Below, piece by piece: positions 1 through 7,334 of a stretch of 64,000 bases of DNA. The stretch comes from Thermoplasmatota archaeon (GTDB taxonomy: Archaea; Thermoplasmatota; Thermoplasmata; UBA10834). Within the stretch, counting starts at the first letter, position 1. Every line of letters begins with the position of its first letter. Where the stretch lies: contig JAHIRF010000004.1 of the NCBI GenBank assembly GCA_018818785.1, positions 1 to 64,000 on the forward strand, given 5' to 3'. The notes below the pieces were generated by a model. The model searched no databases. It saw nothing but the letters and a program-made list of their open reading frames with translations, and had not been told where the DNA came from. The position numbers were made by a program, and so were the translations under genes.

Positions 1-144
1 CAGACAGCCTTCCCAGAAGGGATGGCAGGGGGCTTACGGTTCAGCCCCGGCGCGTTCCAGCATGACGTGGTGATGACCCTCTACGACCCAGAGATGGGCG
101 CACGGTTGGAGCCGAATGGAACGAGTCGATCGGCGGGGCGGTAA
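1..144 (+). CDS. C-terminal fragment of an unidentified protein, cut by the window edge
   Basis: An open frame enters from the left edge in frame 1 and ends at TAA 142-144, giving about 47 residues. G/C-rich third positions match the coding style of neighbouring genes, and the peptide reads like folded protein (it contains RFSPGAFQHDVVMTLYDP) before a short basic tail ending SRSAGR. I do not recognise the family and cannot see the start. It could be a chance open stretch, but codon usage and the following 270-nt intergenic gap favour the end of a real gene. Confidence 0.45.
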   Translation, partial: QTAFPEGMAGGLRFSPGAFQHDVVMTLYDPEMGARLEPNGTSRSAGR

Positions 145-333
145 TGATGACCACCACCCGATAATTGACAGAACCCGGCGATTCTCTCGAAAGACATGGG
201 AAACATCGACAGCCATGGGTTGTCCTAGAGCTGTATTGTTCGCTAATCGTCGTATTGCCACTGTTATGGCCACTGGATCACAGTATGGGCGGCGACAAAT
301 GCCTATCAACACAAAATCTGGGTTGGCGCAAAT

Positions 334-345
334 CATATATTATAG
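334..345 (+). promoter_or_regulatory. Probable TATA box of the CxxC protein gene
   Basis: An A/T-only run centred near 339 stands out in a G/C-rich intergenic region. A start site about 25 nt downstream would give a leader of roughly 50 nt that includes the strong GGAGGT at 404-409. The rest of 145-416 shows nothing further that I can support. Confidence 0.4.
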
Positions 346-416
346 TGGTTAAGGCCATGGTGGTTTCATACCGGGCTGATCACACAGTTCGGGAACATAT
401 AATGGAGGTAGTCCAA

Positions 417-596
417 ATGGACGACAGACCACGCAGACAGAACCGCGGCGGATTCGATTCCCGCCCACGTGAAATGCACAACGTGAAGTGTTCTGACTGT
501 GGTGCCGACACACAGGTCCCCTTTAAGCCGACTGAGGGCCGACCAGTGTACTGCAAGGAATGTTATCAGAAGCACAGACCACCACGCCGATTCTAA
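417..596 (+). CDS. Small zinc-ribbon-like protein with two CxxC knuckles
   Basis: This 59-residue basic protein has an Arg/Asn/Gly-rich N-terminal tail, then one CxxC (CSDC), about 17 residues, and a second CxxC (CKEC), ending in PPRRF. The CxxC-x17-CxxC layout is that of a small uncharacterised family found in archaea and bacteria; the four cysteines should bind one zinc. ATG 417 is chosen because GGAGGT at 404-409 is ideally spaced; the in-frame ATG at 402 overlaps that site. The basic tail suggests nucleic-acid or ribosome binding, which is inference. Confidence 0.75.
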   Translation: MDDRPRRQNRGGFDSRPREMHNVKCSDCGADTQVPFKPTEGRPVYCKECYQKHRPPRRF

Positions 597-649
597 GCCT
601 ATCGACCGGTCTGACTGCTAGATATCAAATCCACAAACCCGATCCTTTT

Positions 650-658
650 CATATATAC
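650..658 (+). promoter_or_regulatory. Probable TATA box of the desulforedoxin gene
   Basis: The motif CATATATAC lies about 100 nt ahead of the GTG start at 758. Initiation near 682 would leave a ~75-nt leader ending in the strong GGAGGTGA at 745-752. Confidence 0.35.
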
Positions 659-757
659 CCCTCATTAGGGCATCTCCGCAAATGATCGACCCTCACGCAG
701 CGGCGAAATGTTTATTCGACCCAGACCGCTTAGGTCTCCTATCTGGAGGTGAGAAAT

Positions 758-877
758 GTGGTGAAGGGAAAACTTGGCAAGACATATCACTGCGGTATCT
801 GTGGTCAGGACGTGAAGGTCACGAAGGAAGGTGTCGGAGTCCTGGTGTGCTGCAACAAGCCTATGAACGAAATGTGA
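758..877 (+). CDS. Desulforedoxin-like rubredoxin-type iron protein (39 aa)
   Basis: The frame GTG 758 to TGA 875-877 encodes 39 residues: a short basic start, then CGICG, about 16 residues, and LVCCNKPM. This is the signature of desulforedoxin and of the N-terminal domain of desulfoferrodoxin: two cysteines of CxxC plus an adjacent CC pair holding one Fe(Cys)4 centre, usually in a homodimer. GGAGGTGA at 745-752 is well placed for GTG 758 or GTG 761. The superoxide-reducing second domain is absent, so this is a stand-alone electron carrier or redox partner. A longer open frame over the same bases lacks the motif and is a shadow. Confidence 0.82.
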   Translation: MVKGKLGKTYHCGICGQDVKVTKEGVGVLVCCNKPMNEM

Positions 878-981
878 GCACTCAATCGTCGTCAGCTACC
901 CTCCATTCGGAATGTAGACCGCTCCCGGTCCATTGAGTGGGGCGGAGCCAGCGTCACCACTTATGATTCTATTAGATTGAG

Positions 982-1078
982 TGGGCCCGATCGGATTTGA
1001 ACCGATGACCAACTGGTCTCTCAGGGAATCTTTATTCCCGTATGAGCCAATCGCTCCGCCGGACTAAGCTACGGGCCC
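982..1078 (-). tRNA. tRNA with CAT anticodon (Met elongator or Ile2) and a 23-nt intron
   Basis: On the minus strand a 7-bp acceptor stem (GGGCCCG with CGGGCCC), D arm, anticodon arm (ATTGG with CCAGT) and T arm (ATCGG with CCGAT) fold cleanly, with discriminator A at 982 and no encoded CCA. The loop is interrupted after position 37 by an intron at 1018-1040. The exon-intron junctions form a canonical bulge-helix-bulge: 3-nt bulges TAC and AGA around the 4-bp helix CTCA/TGAG, with a GGGAAT/ATTCCC inner stem. Splicing leaves loop CTCATAA, anticodon CAT. The GGGCCCG acceptor is reminiscent of archaeal Ile2 tRNAs whose C34 becomes agmatidine. It lacks the GGG/CCC anticodon-stem pairs expected of the initiator. 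Confidence 0.9.
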
Positions 1079-1160
1079 GTATGATTGCTCCTAATCGCCC
1101 GATTACATATTAGGATTTCTGTGCCGTTCGCTTCCTTGACTACGGTCAGGCACTCGAACT

Positions 1161-1718
1161 TCAGTACCTGTAAGTCCTCGTCTTGCCGGTCTCCAATTCT
1201 ACGCCCAGTCCCAGAGAGACCCTGTTGGAGAAGTTGAAGTAGCTCGCAATCAGGTTCGCTCGGAGGATCTCCCGGTCGGTCAGCCCAGCATCCCTTAGGT
1301 CCATTATGTCATCGGCCGTGATGTCTTTCGGGTCAAGAGTAAGCTTCGCGGCATATACCAGGAGTGACTTGTTCCTGGGAGTCTCATGCTTCGAGGCATA
1401 TTCCGCAAGAAGGCTTTTCAGAGCGCCCGGGTCTTCATCTACGCACTCGAGCGCTTCCGAGTGGTGCACGACACCATAGGCGCACTTGTTCGCCGCCGAG
1501 ACCACGACAGCGATCATCTCCCTCTCCTCCCTCGAAAGAGGCCCAGGGCCCATCATCAGTTGCTCGTAAATATCGACTTGATGCGAAAGGACGTCTGGCT
1601 CCATCCCCTCCGCTCTGAATATGTTAGCTAGGTGTCCCCGTTCCTTCACTATTCTCTCATAGACTTCCTTCGTCCTGTCCGTCGCTTCTAGGGGGTCTAT
1701 TGTCTTTATCCAAGCCAT
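1161..1718 (-). CDS. Carboxymuconolactone-decarboxylase/AhpD-like protein
   Basis: This 185-residue, mostly helical protein resembles the peroxidase-related branch of the carboxymuconolactone decarboxylase superfamily. The family signature falls near residues 70-90: LSREEREMIAVVVSA, then NKCAYGVVHH. In AhpD-like members this is CxxC followed by HH. Here the first cysteine and both histidines remain, but the second cysteine is glycine, so a disulfide-based peroxidase cycle is doubtful. It is a single gene between tRNA-CAT and a divergent membrane-protein gene. Substrate is unknown. Confidence 0.78.
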   Translation of the reverse strand: MAWIKTIDPLEATDRTKEVYERIVKERGHLANIFRAEGMEPDVLSHQVDIYEQLMMGPGPLSREEREMIAVVVSAANKCAYGVVHHSEALECVDEDPGALKSLLAEYASKHETPRNKSLLVYAAKLTLDPKDITADDIMDLRDAGLTDREILRANLIASYFNFSNRVSLGLGVELETGKTRTYRY

Positions 1719-1841
1719 ATCAAACCGTCCCCTGTCTTCTAGGGTTCTTCGAATTCAGTGTACTGACGAGGGCTGGTTATAAGCCTTGTCCTCGGCCTCC
1801 TGTGCTGCAGAGATTAATATCCATTCCATCAATACGCGGGT

Positions 1842-2816
1842 GTGTTCAGCGAGAAAGGACGGGCTATCTGGTTCCTCGCACTCTTGTCTCCAATCACCGC
1901 CGAGCTCCTTTCAGGCTCGTCTCCACCCATCGAGTTCTTCCACCCATTCGGGTTCCTGCTCCTCCTCGGTATGTACGGTGCTGGAGTCCTGCTGATCCGT
2001 GAACTCACTGTGATCTGGCGGAAGGGTTGGGCGACCACGATTGTGCTCGGTTTCGCGTATGCCGTGGCCGAGGAAGGTGTCGCGGTCAAGAGCTTCTTCG
2101 ATCCTGGCTGGGCCGATCTGGGTGCGCTGTCTGAGTTTGGACGCTTCGCCGAGGTGAATTGGATATGGGCGACCTGGCTGAGCATCTTCCATTCAATGAT
2201 CAGCATCTGCCTGCCGATATTGATCTTCAACCTCTGGTATCCCCATCTCAGGGAAGAACGGATTCTGGTCCCGAGGCGATTCAAGCTGGTCGGCGCGATA
2301 TTTCTCATGGACCTCGCATTCGCTGCGATCGTGTTCGTGTCGATTCAGGACTACTACCCCCCGCCTCTGCAGTACGTCGCGTCCATTCTCACGACCATCG
2401 TCTTCGTGCTCATCGCTAGAGAGTTGCCAATCGATCTGGTGAGCGCCAGGCACGAGTTGCCGACATGGAGTCCGTGGCGATTCATCGCATTTGGATTCGC
2501 ACTCATACTCCTGGATTTCATCATCGCATCTTCGGCACTGTCCGCTATGTCCGCTCTAGTGACCATCGTGACCCTTTTGATGGTGAACGCGGCCGCTCTG
2601 TTGCTGCTCCAACATAAACTCGGCAGGTGTCAGAACTCATTGCACAAGGCGAACCTCGCGCTCGGGCTCGTCCTATTCTTTATCGTCCTGGCCCCGATCC
2701 ATGAGGTGTCCGATGGGATGATCGGCATGTCTGTTGTTGGTTTATGCTATCTGATGTTCATGATTGTTCTGATCAAGAAGGCGCGGCCCAGGGTAGAAAG
2801 TGTCAACCCTTTCTGA
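1842..2816 (+). CDS. Polytopic membrane protein, possibly CAAX-protease-like
   Basis: This 324-residue protein is strongly hydrophobic with about eight to nine predicted membrane segments. A segment near residues 72-80 reads AYAVAEEGV, an EE pair inside a membrane helix, followed by a later HS pair (LSIFHSMIS). That faintly recalls the EExxxR...H arrangement of CPBP/Abi (CAAX-like) intramembrane proteases but is too incomplete to assign. The start is GTG 1842; an AT-rich box at 1811-1820 sits 26-30 nt upstream, implying an essentially leaderless message. Function not recognised. Confidence 0.6.
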   Translation: MFSEKGRAIWFLALLSPITAELLSGSSPPIEFFHPFGFLLLLGMYGAGVLLIRELTVIWRKGWATTIVLGFAYAVAEEGVAVKSFFDPGWADLGALSEFGRFAEVNWIWATWLSIFHSMISICLPILIFNLWYPHLREERILVPRRFKLVGAIFLMDLAFAAIVFVSIQDYYPPPLQYVASILTTIVFVLIARELPIDLVSARHELPTWSPWRFIAFGFALILLDFIIASSALSAMSALVTIVTLLMVNAAALLLLQHKLGRCQNSLHKANLALGLVLFFIVLAPIHEVSDGMIGMSVVGLCYLMFMIVLIKKARPRVESVNPF

Positions 2817-2835
2817 GAGCTCGATGAGAAACATG

Positions 2836-2911
2836 TGGCGCCGTCGAACGGGTTCGAACCGTTGACCTTCCGCTTAACAGGCGGACGCTCTACCGACTGA
2901 GCTACGACGGC
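2836..2911 (-). tRNA. tRNA-Asn (GTT)
   Basis: On the minus strand GCCGTCG pairs with CGACGGC, followed by discriminator G and an encoded CCA (2836-2838). The anticodon loop is CTGTTAA, giving anticodon GTT for Asn. T arm AACGG/CCGTT and D arm are intact and there is no intron. It ends about 20 nt beyond the stop of the upstream plus-strand membrane-protein gene, on the opposite strand. Confidence 0.95.
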
Positions 2912-3015
2912 ATGCTTGGCTCGCAGGCGCAGTTAACCTGACCAGTTTAATAAGCCTTTTGCCACTGGGGCCATCTCGGACACGTTCAGAACCATTGCGC
3001 GGGAGCCTGGACCGA

Positions 3016-3333
3016 CTATTCGATGGACACTCGCAGCTCATTGACGGTAGAGCTCATCGTCTCCAGGATGTCCTTCAGATGGTCGAGAAAGTCCTGTATC
3101 TTGTCGGTCGTGATCGCCCCGTCCGGCGAAGGTTCGATCAATCCCTCTTGCTCCAGGATCCTGAGAGAATACCTGACCTTGTGCTGTGGATACTCCAGCA
3201 TCTCCGCCAGGCGTATGATGCCTATGGGCTCGTTGTCCATGATCGCCTTGAGCATCGCAACATGCCTCTGGAGTAAATCTATCTCGGCCTCGATCTTGCT
3301 CGTCAGAACAGATTTGCCTGCCTTTCCTTTCAT
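3016..3333 (-). CDS. Winged-helix transcriptional regulator
   Basis: This protein of about 105 residues has an N-terminal coiled helix (near 10-35), a winged helix (IIRLAEMLEYPQHKVRYSLR, then a wing through EPSPDGAITT), and a C-terminal helix suited to dimerisation. ATG 3333 is preferred to TTG 3348 because GAAGGA lies 5-6 nt ahead of it. The gene is divergent from the ABC exporter at 3478, and a perfect palindrome at 3360-3373 lies in the shared spacer, so it plausibly regulates itself and the exporter. That link is inferred from position. Confidence 0.7.
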   Translation of the reverse strand: MKGKAGKSVLTSKIEAEIDLLQRHVAMLKAIMDNEPIGIIRLAEMLEYPQHKVRYSLRILEQEGLIEPSPDGAITTDKIQDFLDHLKDILETMSSTVNELRVSIE

Positions 3334-3359
3334 TTGGATTCCTTCCAACGATAATCAGA

Positions 3360-3373
3360 CACGACTTGTCGTG
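3360..3373. promoter_or_regulatory. Palindromic operator candidate between regulator and ABC exporter
   Basis: CACGAC-TT-GTCGTG is a perfect 6-bp inverted repeat with a 2-nt centre in the 144-nt divergent spacer, 27 nt upstream of the regulator start. Size and symmetry suit a dimeric winged-helix protein. Confidence 0.5.
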
Positions 3374-3445
3374 CTACATGATAACACTTGAGTACCTTAA
3401 AGCGTCTGAAGAAACCACTGAGTTGGTAACGGCGCGACCAAACTT

Positions 3446-3453
3446 GATATAAG
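3446..3453 (+). promoter_or_regulatory. TATA box of the ABC exporter genes
   Basis: GATATAAG is centred 29 nt ahead of ATG 3478, the archaeal spacing that puts initiation at or just before the start codon. No Shine-Dalgarno site precedes the ATG, which supports a leaderless message. Confidence 0.55.
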
Positions 3454-3477
3454 TTCTAATGGATAACTCCGGCCACA

Positions 3478-4209
3478 ATGGCTGTTATAGACGCAAAAGA
3501 CCTGGTGATGGATTTTGGTGGAATGAAAGCCCTCAATCAGGTCTCGCTTACGGTCGAGAGAGGCGACCTCTATGGTTTCTTCGGGCCGAATGGTGCAGGC
3601 AAGACCACATTGATCCGGATACTGACAGGTCAGTTGAAACCCACGTCAGGGACGGTCGACGTGTTGAGGGTGGATGTGATCAAGAACCCTATCAAGGCCA
3701 AAGAACTGGTCGGCATCGTTCCAGAGGTGGAGAGTCCTCCGACCTATTTGACCGCCTATGAGTACCTTTATTTCGTGGGGAAGGTCCGGAAAGTCGACAA
3801 TCTAGAGGATCGTATTGACAAGTGGTTGTCCTTCTTCGATCTGGAGAGTAAGAAGGGGACGATCTGCAAGGATATGTCGAAGGGTATGCGCCAGAAGCTC
3901 ATGCTCGCATCGGCATTCATGCATGAGCCAGAGCTTCTCCTCCTCGATGAACCCTTCATAAACCTCGATCCGATCTATCAGAAGCTGCTCAGGGAACATC
4001 TCGAAGAATATGTGTCGAAGGGGGGGACCGTGTTCCTCTGCTCACACATTCTTGAGATAGCCGAGAGACTGTGCAACAAGCTGGCGATAGTGAATCTCGG
4101 AAGGGTCGTCGTGCAGGGCAGGAAGGACGAACTGGTCAAAGAAGATGACGACCTCGAACGCCTGTTCATGCGTGTGATCGGAGGGGATACTCTACGAAGA
4201 CCCTCCTGA
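3478..4209 (+). CDS. ABC transporter ATP-binding protein (ABC-2 exporter type)
   Basis: This 243-residue nucleotide-binding domain hydrolyses ATP for the membrane partner encoded immediately downstream. Walker A is GPNGAGKTT (near residue 36-44), the signature motif is MSKGMRQK (the usual LSGGQ is degenerate, as in many archaeal ABC-2 ATPases), Walker B is LLLLDEP (near 158), and the switch histidine lies in FLCSHIL. It belongs to the CcmA/NatA-like drug or antibiotic export group. The stop at 4209 is followed after 5 nt by the permease ATG. The divergent winged-helix gene is a likely regulator. Substrate cannot be read from sequence. Confidence 0.92.
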   Translation: MAVIDAKDLVMDFGGMKALNQVSLTVERGDLYGFFGPNGAGKTTLIRILTGQLKPTSGTVDVLRVDVIKNPIKAKELVGIVPEVESPPTYLTAYEYLYFVGKVRKVDNLEDRIDKWLSFFDLESKKGTICKDMSKGMRQKLMLASAFMHEPELLLLDEPFINLDPIYQKLLREHLEEYVSKGGTVFLCSHILEIAERLCNKLAIVNLGRVVVQGRKDELVKEDDDLERLFMRVIGGDTLRRPS

Positions 4210-4214
4210 AACTG

Positions 4215-5660
4215 ATGCTCAAAGAGGAGTTCCGGACACATACATCCTATTCCGGTCAGGACAGGTTCCTCAGCTTCCCCATCTTCGTGTTCTTCCTCGC
4301 ATCGGTGGTCGCGCTCACCCTGGATAGGATGCTCGAGACCGTCTCGTTCAGGCAGATGATCGATCTCGCGCACCTTTCAGCATTCATATATGGTCTCAGC
4401 GTCGGCACATTCGGCATGATGGGGCGGCAGTACCTCGAACGACGTTATGGCCGGAGCAACTACCTGATCGCCATGCCGTTCCTTCTTCCGATCTCCTTCA
4501 AGAAGACCTTCCTAGGAATATACCTCCGCGATGCCATCTTCTACATCGTCCTTCTGCTGATCCCAGCGACGTGCGGCTTGCTCCTGGCGTCACCAGTGAT
4601 GGGATATTCATACGTGAGCATCGGCCTCTTCTTCTCGGCGATCTTGATGACTTTCCTGCTCGGCCTTTCGATGAGTTTTCTGGCGTCCGTAATCTACATC
4701 AGGAACATCAGATGGTTCGCTGCCTTCACCGGCCTGATAGTCTTCCTCTTCTCACTTCACGGGGCCTTCAGGCTGTTGCCTCTTGAGGCGTTGATCCCAT
4801 CTCTGGGCTTCCAAACGTCTGTTCAGCCATTCGGCTCGGAAATCGGCTCGGCTGCGATATTTGCGGCAGCATCCATTCTCGCGACGGTGGTCATGACTGT
4901 GCTATCGTACACCCTGGTCGAGATCAGGATGACCATGTCAACGCAATCATATCCTGAGACTCTGCCCAGGTATCACAATCGAATCCCGTTCTTCAAGGGA
5001 CTTTCTCGTACACTCGCTGCAAAGGAGTTCGTGGACCTCCGCAGGAGCGGGACTCTCGCCAAAATGACATTCTCTTTCATCCTTCCATTGCTCTTCCTCT
5101 CGTTCACGGCCTGGTTCGTGAACTACGGCCTCTCCATTCCCGTTGGATTCAACACTGTGTTCTACGCCGCGATGGTAGGATTCATAGGGGTGCTGATGTA
5201 TAGCTGGCTCAATAACATCGACCTAGCCGAATATTACTCTCTGATCCCCGTGACCGTTCCTCAACTGATCCGCGTGCGGGTCGCAGTCTTCCTCATCCTG
5301 ACCTTGGGAATCTCCGCCGTGTTCGTCGTCGCCATCGCCATATTGAACCATGAGACCAGGTATCTCTGGCTCGCTCTGATAGTCATGTTCGTGACCTCCT
5401 TGTACATGGTGTTGGTCCTGGCATACCTCACAGGACTCAAGACGAACACATTCCTCTTCGACACAAAGATCCTGGCCCGATTCAGCATAATGTCATTCAT
5501 GCCGGACGTGTGCCTTGCCATACTGTCCTTCAGCATCGCCTACGATTGGACGGTGGCCTTGGCGGGCCTTTCCTTGGTGCTCTCCTCGATGTTCATAACT
5601 TCTTTGATCCTCTACAAAGGGATCGAATCGAAATGGTCAGGCACACCTTTCGGTGAATGA
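4215..5660 (+). CDS. ABC-2 type membrane permease
   Basis: This 481-residue protein has about twelve hydrophobic segments in two blocks (near 25-240 and 290-470) separated by a charged stretch around 250-280. It has the size and layout of fused ABC-2 permeases that partner NatA-like ATPases. The ATG starts 5 nt after the ATPase stop, so the two are co-transcribed and probably translationally coupled. No substrate-specific motif is visible. Family assignment rests on hydropathy and context more than on a signature motif. Confidence 0.78.
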   Translation: MLKEEFRTHTSYSGQDRFLSFPIFVFFLASVVALTLDRMLETVSFRQMIDLAHLSAFIYGLSVGTFGMMGRQYLERRYGRSNYLIAMPFLLPISFKKTFLGIYLRDAIFYIVLLLIPATCGLLLASPVMGYSYVSIGLFFSAILMTFLLGLSMSFLASVIYIRNIRWFAAFTGLIVFLFSLHGAFRLLPLEALIPSLGFQTSVQPFGSEIGSAAIFAAASILATVVMTVLSYTLVEIRMTMSTQSYPETLPRYHNRIPFFKGLSRTLAAKEFVDLRRSGTLAKMTFSFILPLLFLSFTAWFVNYGLSIPVGFNTVFYAAMVGFIGVLMYSWLNNIDLAEYYSLIPVTVPQLIRVRVAVFLILTLGISAVFVVAIAILNHETRYLWLALIVMFVTSLYMVLVLAYLTGLKTNTFLFDTKILARFSIMSFMPDVCLAILSFSIAYDWTVALAGLSLVLSSMFITSLILYKGIESKWSGTPFGE

Positions 5661-5713
5661 AGCAAGAGTTATGACCCGCTCATTCGATAACGGTGTCGCA
5701 ACGGGGTACTAGA

Positions 5714-6286
5714 ATGGATAACTGGGGGCTCCTGAGACGGACAATTCATCTGATGATCGGGTTCACACCGTTGTATTATGCCCTACCAGACGAACTGCCC
5801 ATCATAGGAACCGATCATTGGGTAATCCTCTTCATCGGATTGCTTATGGTGGCTGTGATCGAGGGCGTGCGCCTTTCTTTCGGACTGATGTTTCCGGGGC
5901 TGCGTCCATATGAACGCCATCAGGTGGCCTCGTACGTCTGGGCATCCGTGGGAGTACTCGTGGCACTCTGGCTCATGCCATCCGAAGTGGGTACTGTCTG
6001 CATAGTCGGCATGGCGGTCACGGACCCCATCGCAGGCGAGCTCCGGAAGCGTTACAGGGCGCCCATGGCGTCGATACTTCCGCCAATAGCGATCTACGGC
6101 GCGATATGCCTGACGATAATTGTTCAAATGACTTCCTGGACATGGGAGTTGATAATGATCATGTGTGCTGTAGGTTCAGTCTCGGCCATCCTGTCCGAAC
6201 GCTGGAAGACGAAGTACCTCGACGATGATTTCCTCATGATCGTGGTACCTGGTATGCTGATGACCGCGCTCGCACTCACTTTATGA
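5714..6286 (+). CDS. Dolichol/phytol-kinase-like integral membrane protein
   Basis: About 190 residues with six or seven membrane segments. The segment AVTDPIAGELRKRY (near residue 102) resembles the DP...G..RYG signature of the SEC59/dolichol kinase and CDP-alcohol-related polyprenol kinase family, which phosphorylates isoprenoid alcohols with CTP. In archaea such proteins may supply polyprenyl phosphate carriers or recycle geranylgeraniol. ATG 5714 is chosen because GGGGT lies 7 nt ahead; GTG 5693 would add seven residues. It lies 53 nt after the exporter permease. The specific substrate is inference. Confidence 0.6.
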   Translation: MDNWGLLRRTIHLMIGFTPLYYALPDELPIIGTDHWVILFIGLLMVAVIEGVRLSFGLMFPGLRPYERHQVASYVWASVGVLVALWLMPSEVGTVCIVGMAVTDPIAGELRKRYRAPMASILPPIAIYGAICLTIIVQMTSWTWELIMIMCAVGSVSAILSERWKTKYLDDDFLMIVVPGMLMTALALTL

Positions 6287-6322
6287 AGAAAAGAATGCCT
6301 TCGGTGTGTGCGTGTCGCAGGA

Positions 6323-6616
6323 TCAGAGCACTTCTAGTTTCCCGTACTTGCCAGCGCTCACTTGGAGCTTATCCTTGTACGCGGATGCCCAGCCGTTGGT
6401 GATCTTTATCCGGGAGTTGACCTCGACCTTGTCAATGTCATCATTCCAGAGCGTGAGGCTGACCGTGTCGCCGTTCTCGTCCTGGCCGACAGCATCGCAG
6501 ACCTTACCTCCGGTTCCACTCCAGTTCGACTTCCACTCTCTTGGCTCACTCTTTTCGACGACGGTGACTGTCAATTCGTCGACTTTCGCCTTATCTTTGA
6601 GGTCTTTTGCCAACAT
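6323..6616 (-). CDS. RPA-like single-stranded DNA-binding protein (one OB fold)
   Basis: About 97 residues forming one OB fold: VTVVEKSEPREWK, then a strand ending VCDAVGQDENGDTVSLTLWND, and KITNGWASAYKDKLQVSAGKYG near the C-terminus. This is the consensus of short archaeal SSB/RPA-type proteins that coat single-stranded DNA. ATG 6616 is supported by a TATA-like TTTAAGTAT (minus strand, about 6652-6660) 36-44 nt upstream and by weak codon logic in the 29 extra residues that a start at 6703 would add. It is divergent from the HTH gene at 6805. Confidence 0.85.
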   Translation of the reverse strand: MLAKDLKDKAKVDELTVTVVEKSEPREWKSNWSGTGGKVCDAVGQDENGDTVSLTLWNDDIDKVEVNSRIKITNGWASAYKDKLQVSAGKYGKLEVL

Positions 6617-6771
6617 TGAAGCACGCCTCTCATCGATGCGAAGTTGCTCCCCATACTTAAACCTCACTCTGATTCTTGGATGCGGTCGACTTACACTACA
6701 CATCTGTGCCTTGCCGGCGTTTTAGGCATAAGCCAGCATCACCGCGGAACCTACGTTTCGACTCCAATTAG

Positions 6772-6781
6772 CCTTATATTC
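6772..6781 (+). promoter_or_regulatory. TATA box for the HTH gene at 6805
   Basis: CTTATATT is centred about 28 nt before ATG 6805. No Shine-Dalgarno site is present, so a leaderless message is likely. Confidence 0.5.
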
Positions 6782-6804
6782 TTGCACTCAGATAGGGGCC
6801 GTCC

Positions 6805-7302
6805 ATGACTAGGATTAAGGTCATAACCGAACCGGCAGAACTAGTACCGATGTTCCGGGCGGTAGACACAAAAGTGAAGAGGGAGGTCTTAAAACTAGTC
6901 ACCCTCGAATGGCACACTATCCGAGATATAGAGAAGCAGTTCGGTCCTGCAGGAAGAGACGCCCTGCAGTTCTTTGAGAAGATGAAGCTCGTTGAGACAA
7001 GGTGGCAGACTTCAGAGAGCCAACAGCCAGAGAAGGCCTACCATACTTACTATACATCTTTTCACATTAACGCATCCTGGCCAGTGTATGAGATCAGCGA
7101 TGTCTTGGCAGCCGCGGTGATGGAAGAGAAAGAGTTCACTAAGATCGAGAAACAGATCGTCGACCTCGTGGGCGCCCAGGGCAAATTCGCCGGGGACGTG
7201 GCAGAGATCTTAGGCGTGACTTTCACGATGCTGAAGAGCCTAGTGAAACGCAGTACCAAGCTCGACTACCGCGGTCACAGGATTGAGCGCGTGAAAGAAT
7301 GA
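6805..7302 (+). CDS. ArsR-like archaeal transcriptional regulator
   Basis: This 165-residue protein has an N-terminal winged helix (near residues 18-75: DTKVKREVLKLVTLEW, then TIRDIEKQFG and a wing ending KAYHTYYTSF). A second helical domain (100-160) has another HTH-like stretch (GDVAEILGVTFTMLKSLVK). This two-part layout occurs in archaeal ArsR-type predicted regulators. There is no obvious metal-binding cysteine cluster. It is 32 nt upstream of trm56 and may be co-transcribed with it. Target unknown. Confidence 0.72.
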   Translation: MTRIKVITEPAELVPMFRAVDTKVKREVLKLVTLEWHTIRDIEKQFGPAGRDALQFFEKMKLVETRWQTSESQQPEKAYHTYYTSFHINASWPVYEISDVLAAAVMEEKEFTKIEKQIVDLVGAQGKFAGDVAEILGVTFTMLKSLVKRSTKLDYRGHRIERVKE

Positions 7303-7334
7303 TTCCCATTGGCGTATGAGGTTGAGGTGGCAGG

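Noticed and set aside
682-936. An 84-codon plus-strand frame covering the desulforedoxin gene
   Set aside because: It lacks the cysteine motif and a usable ribosome site. The real product is the shorter GTG-started frame at 758-877.
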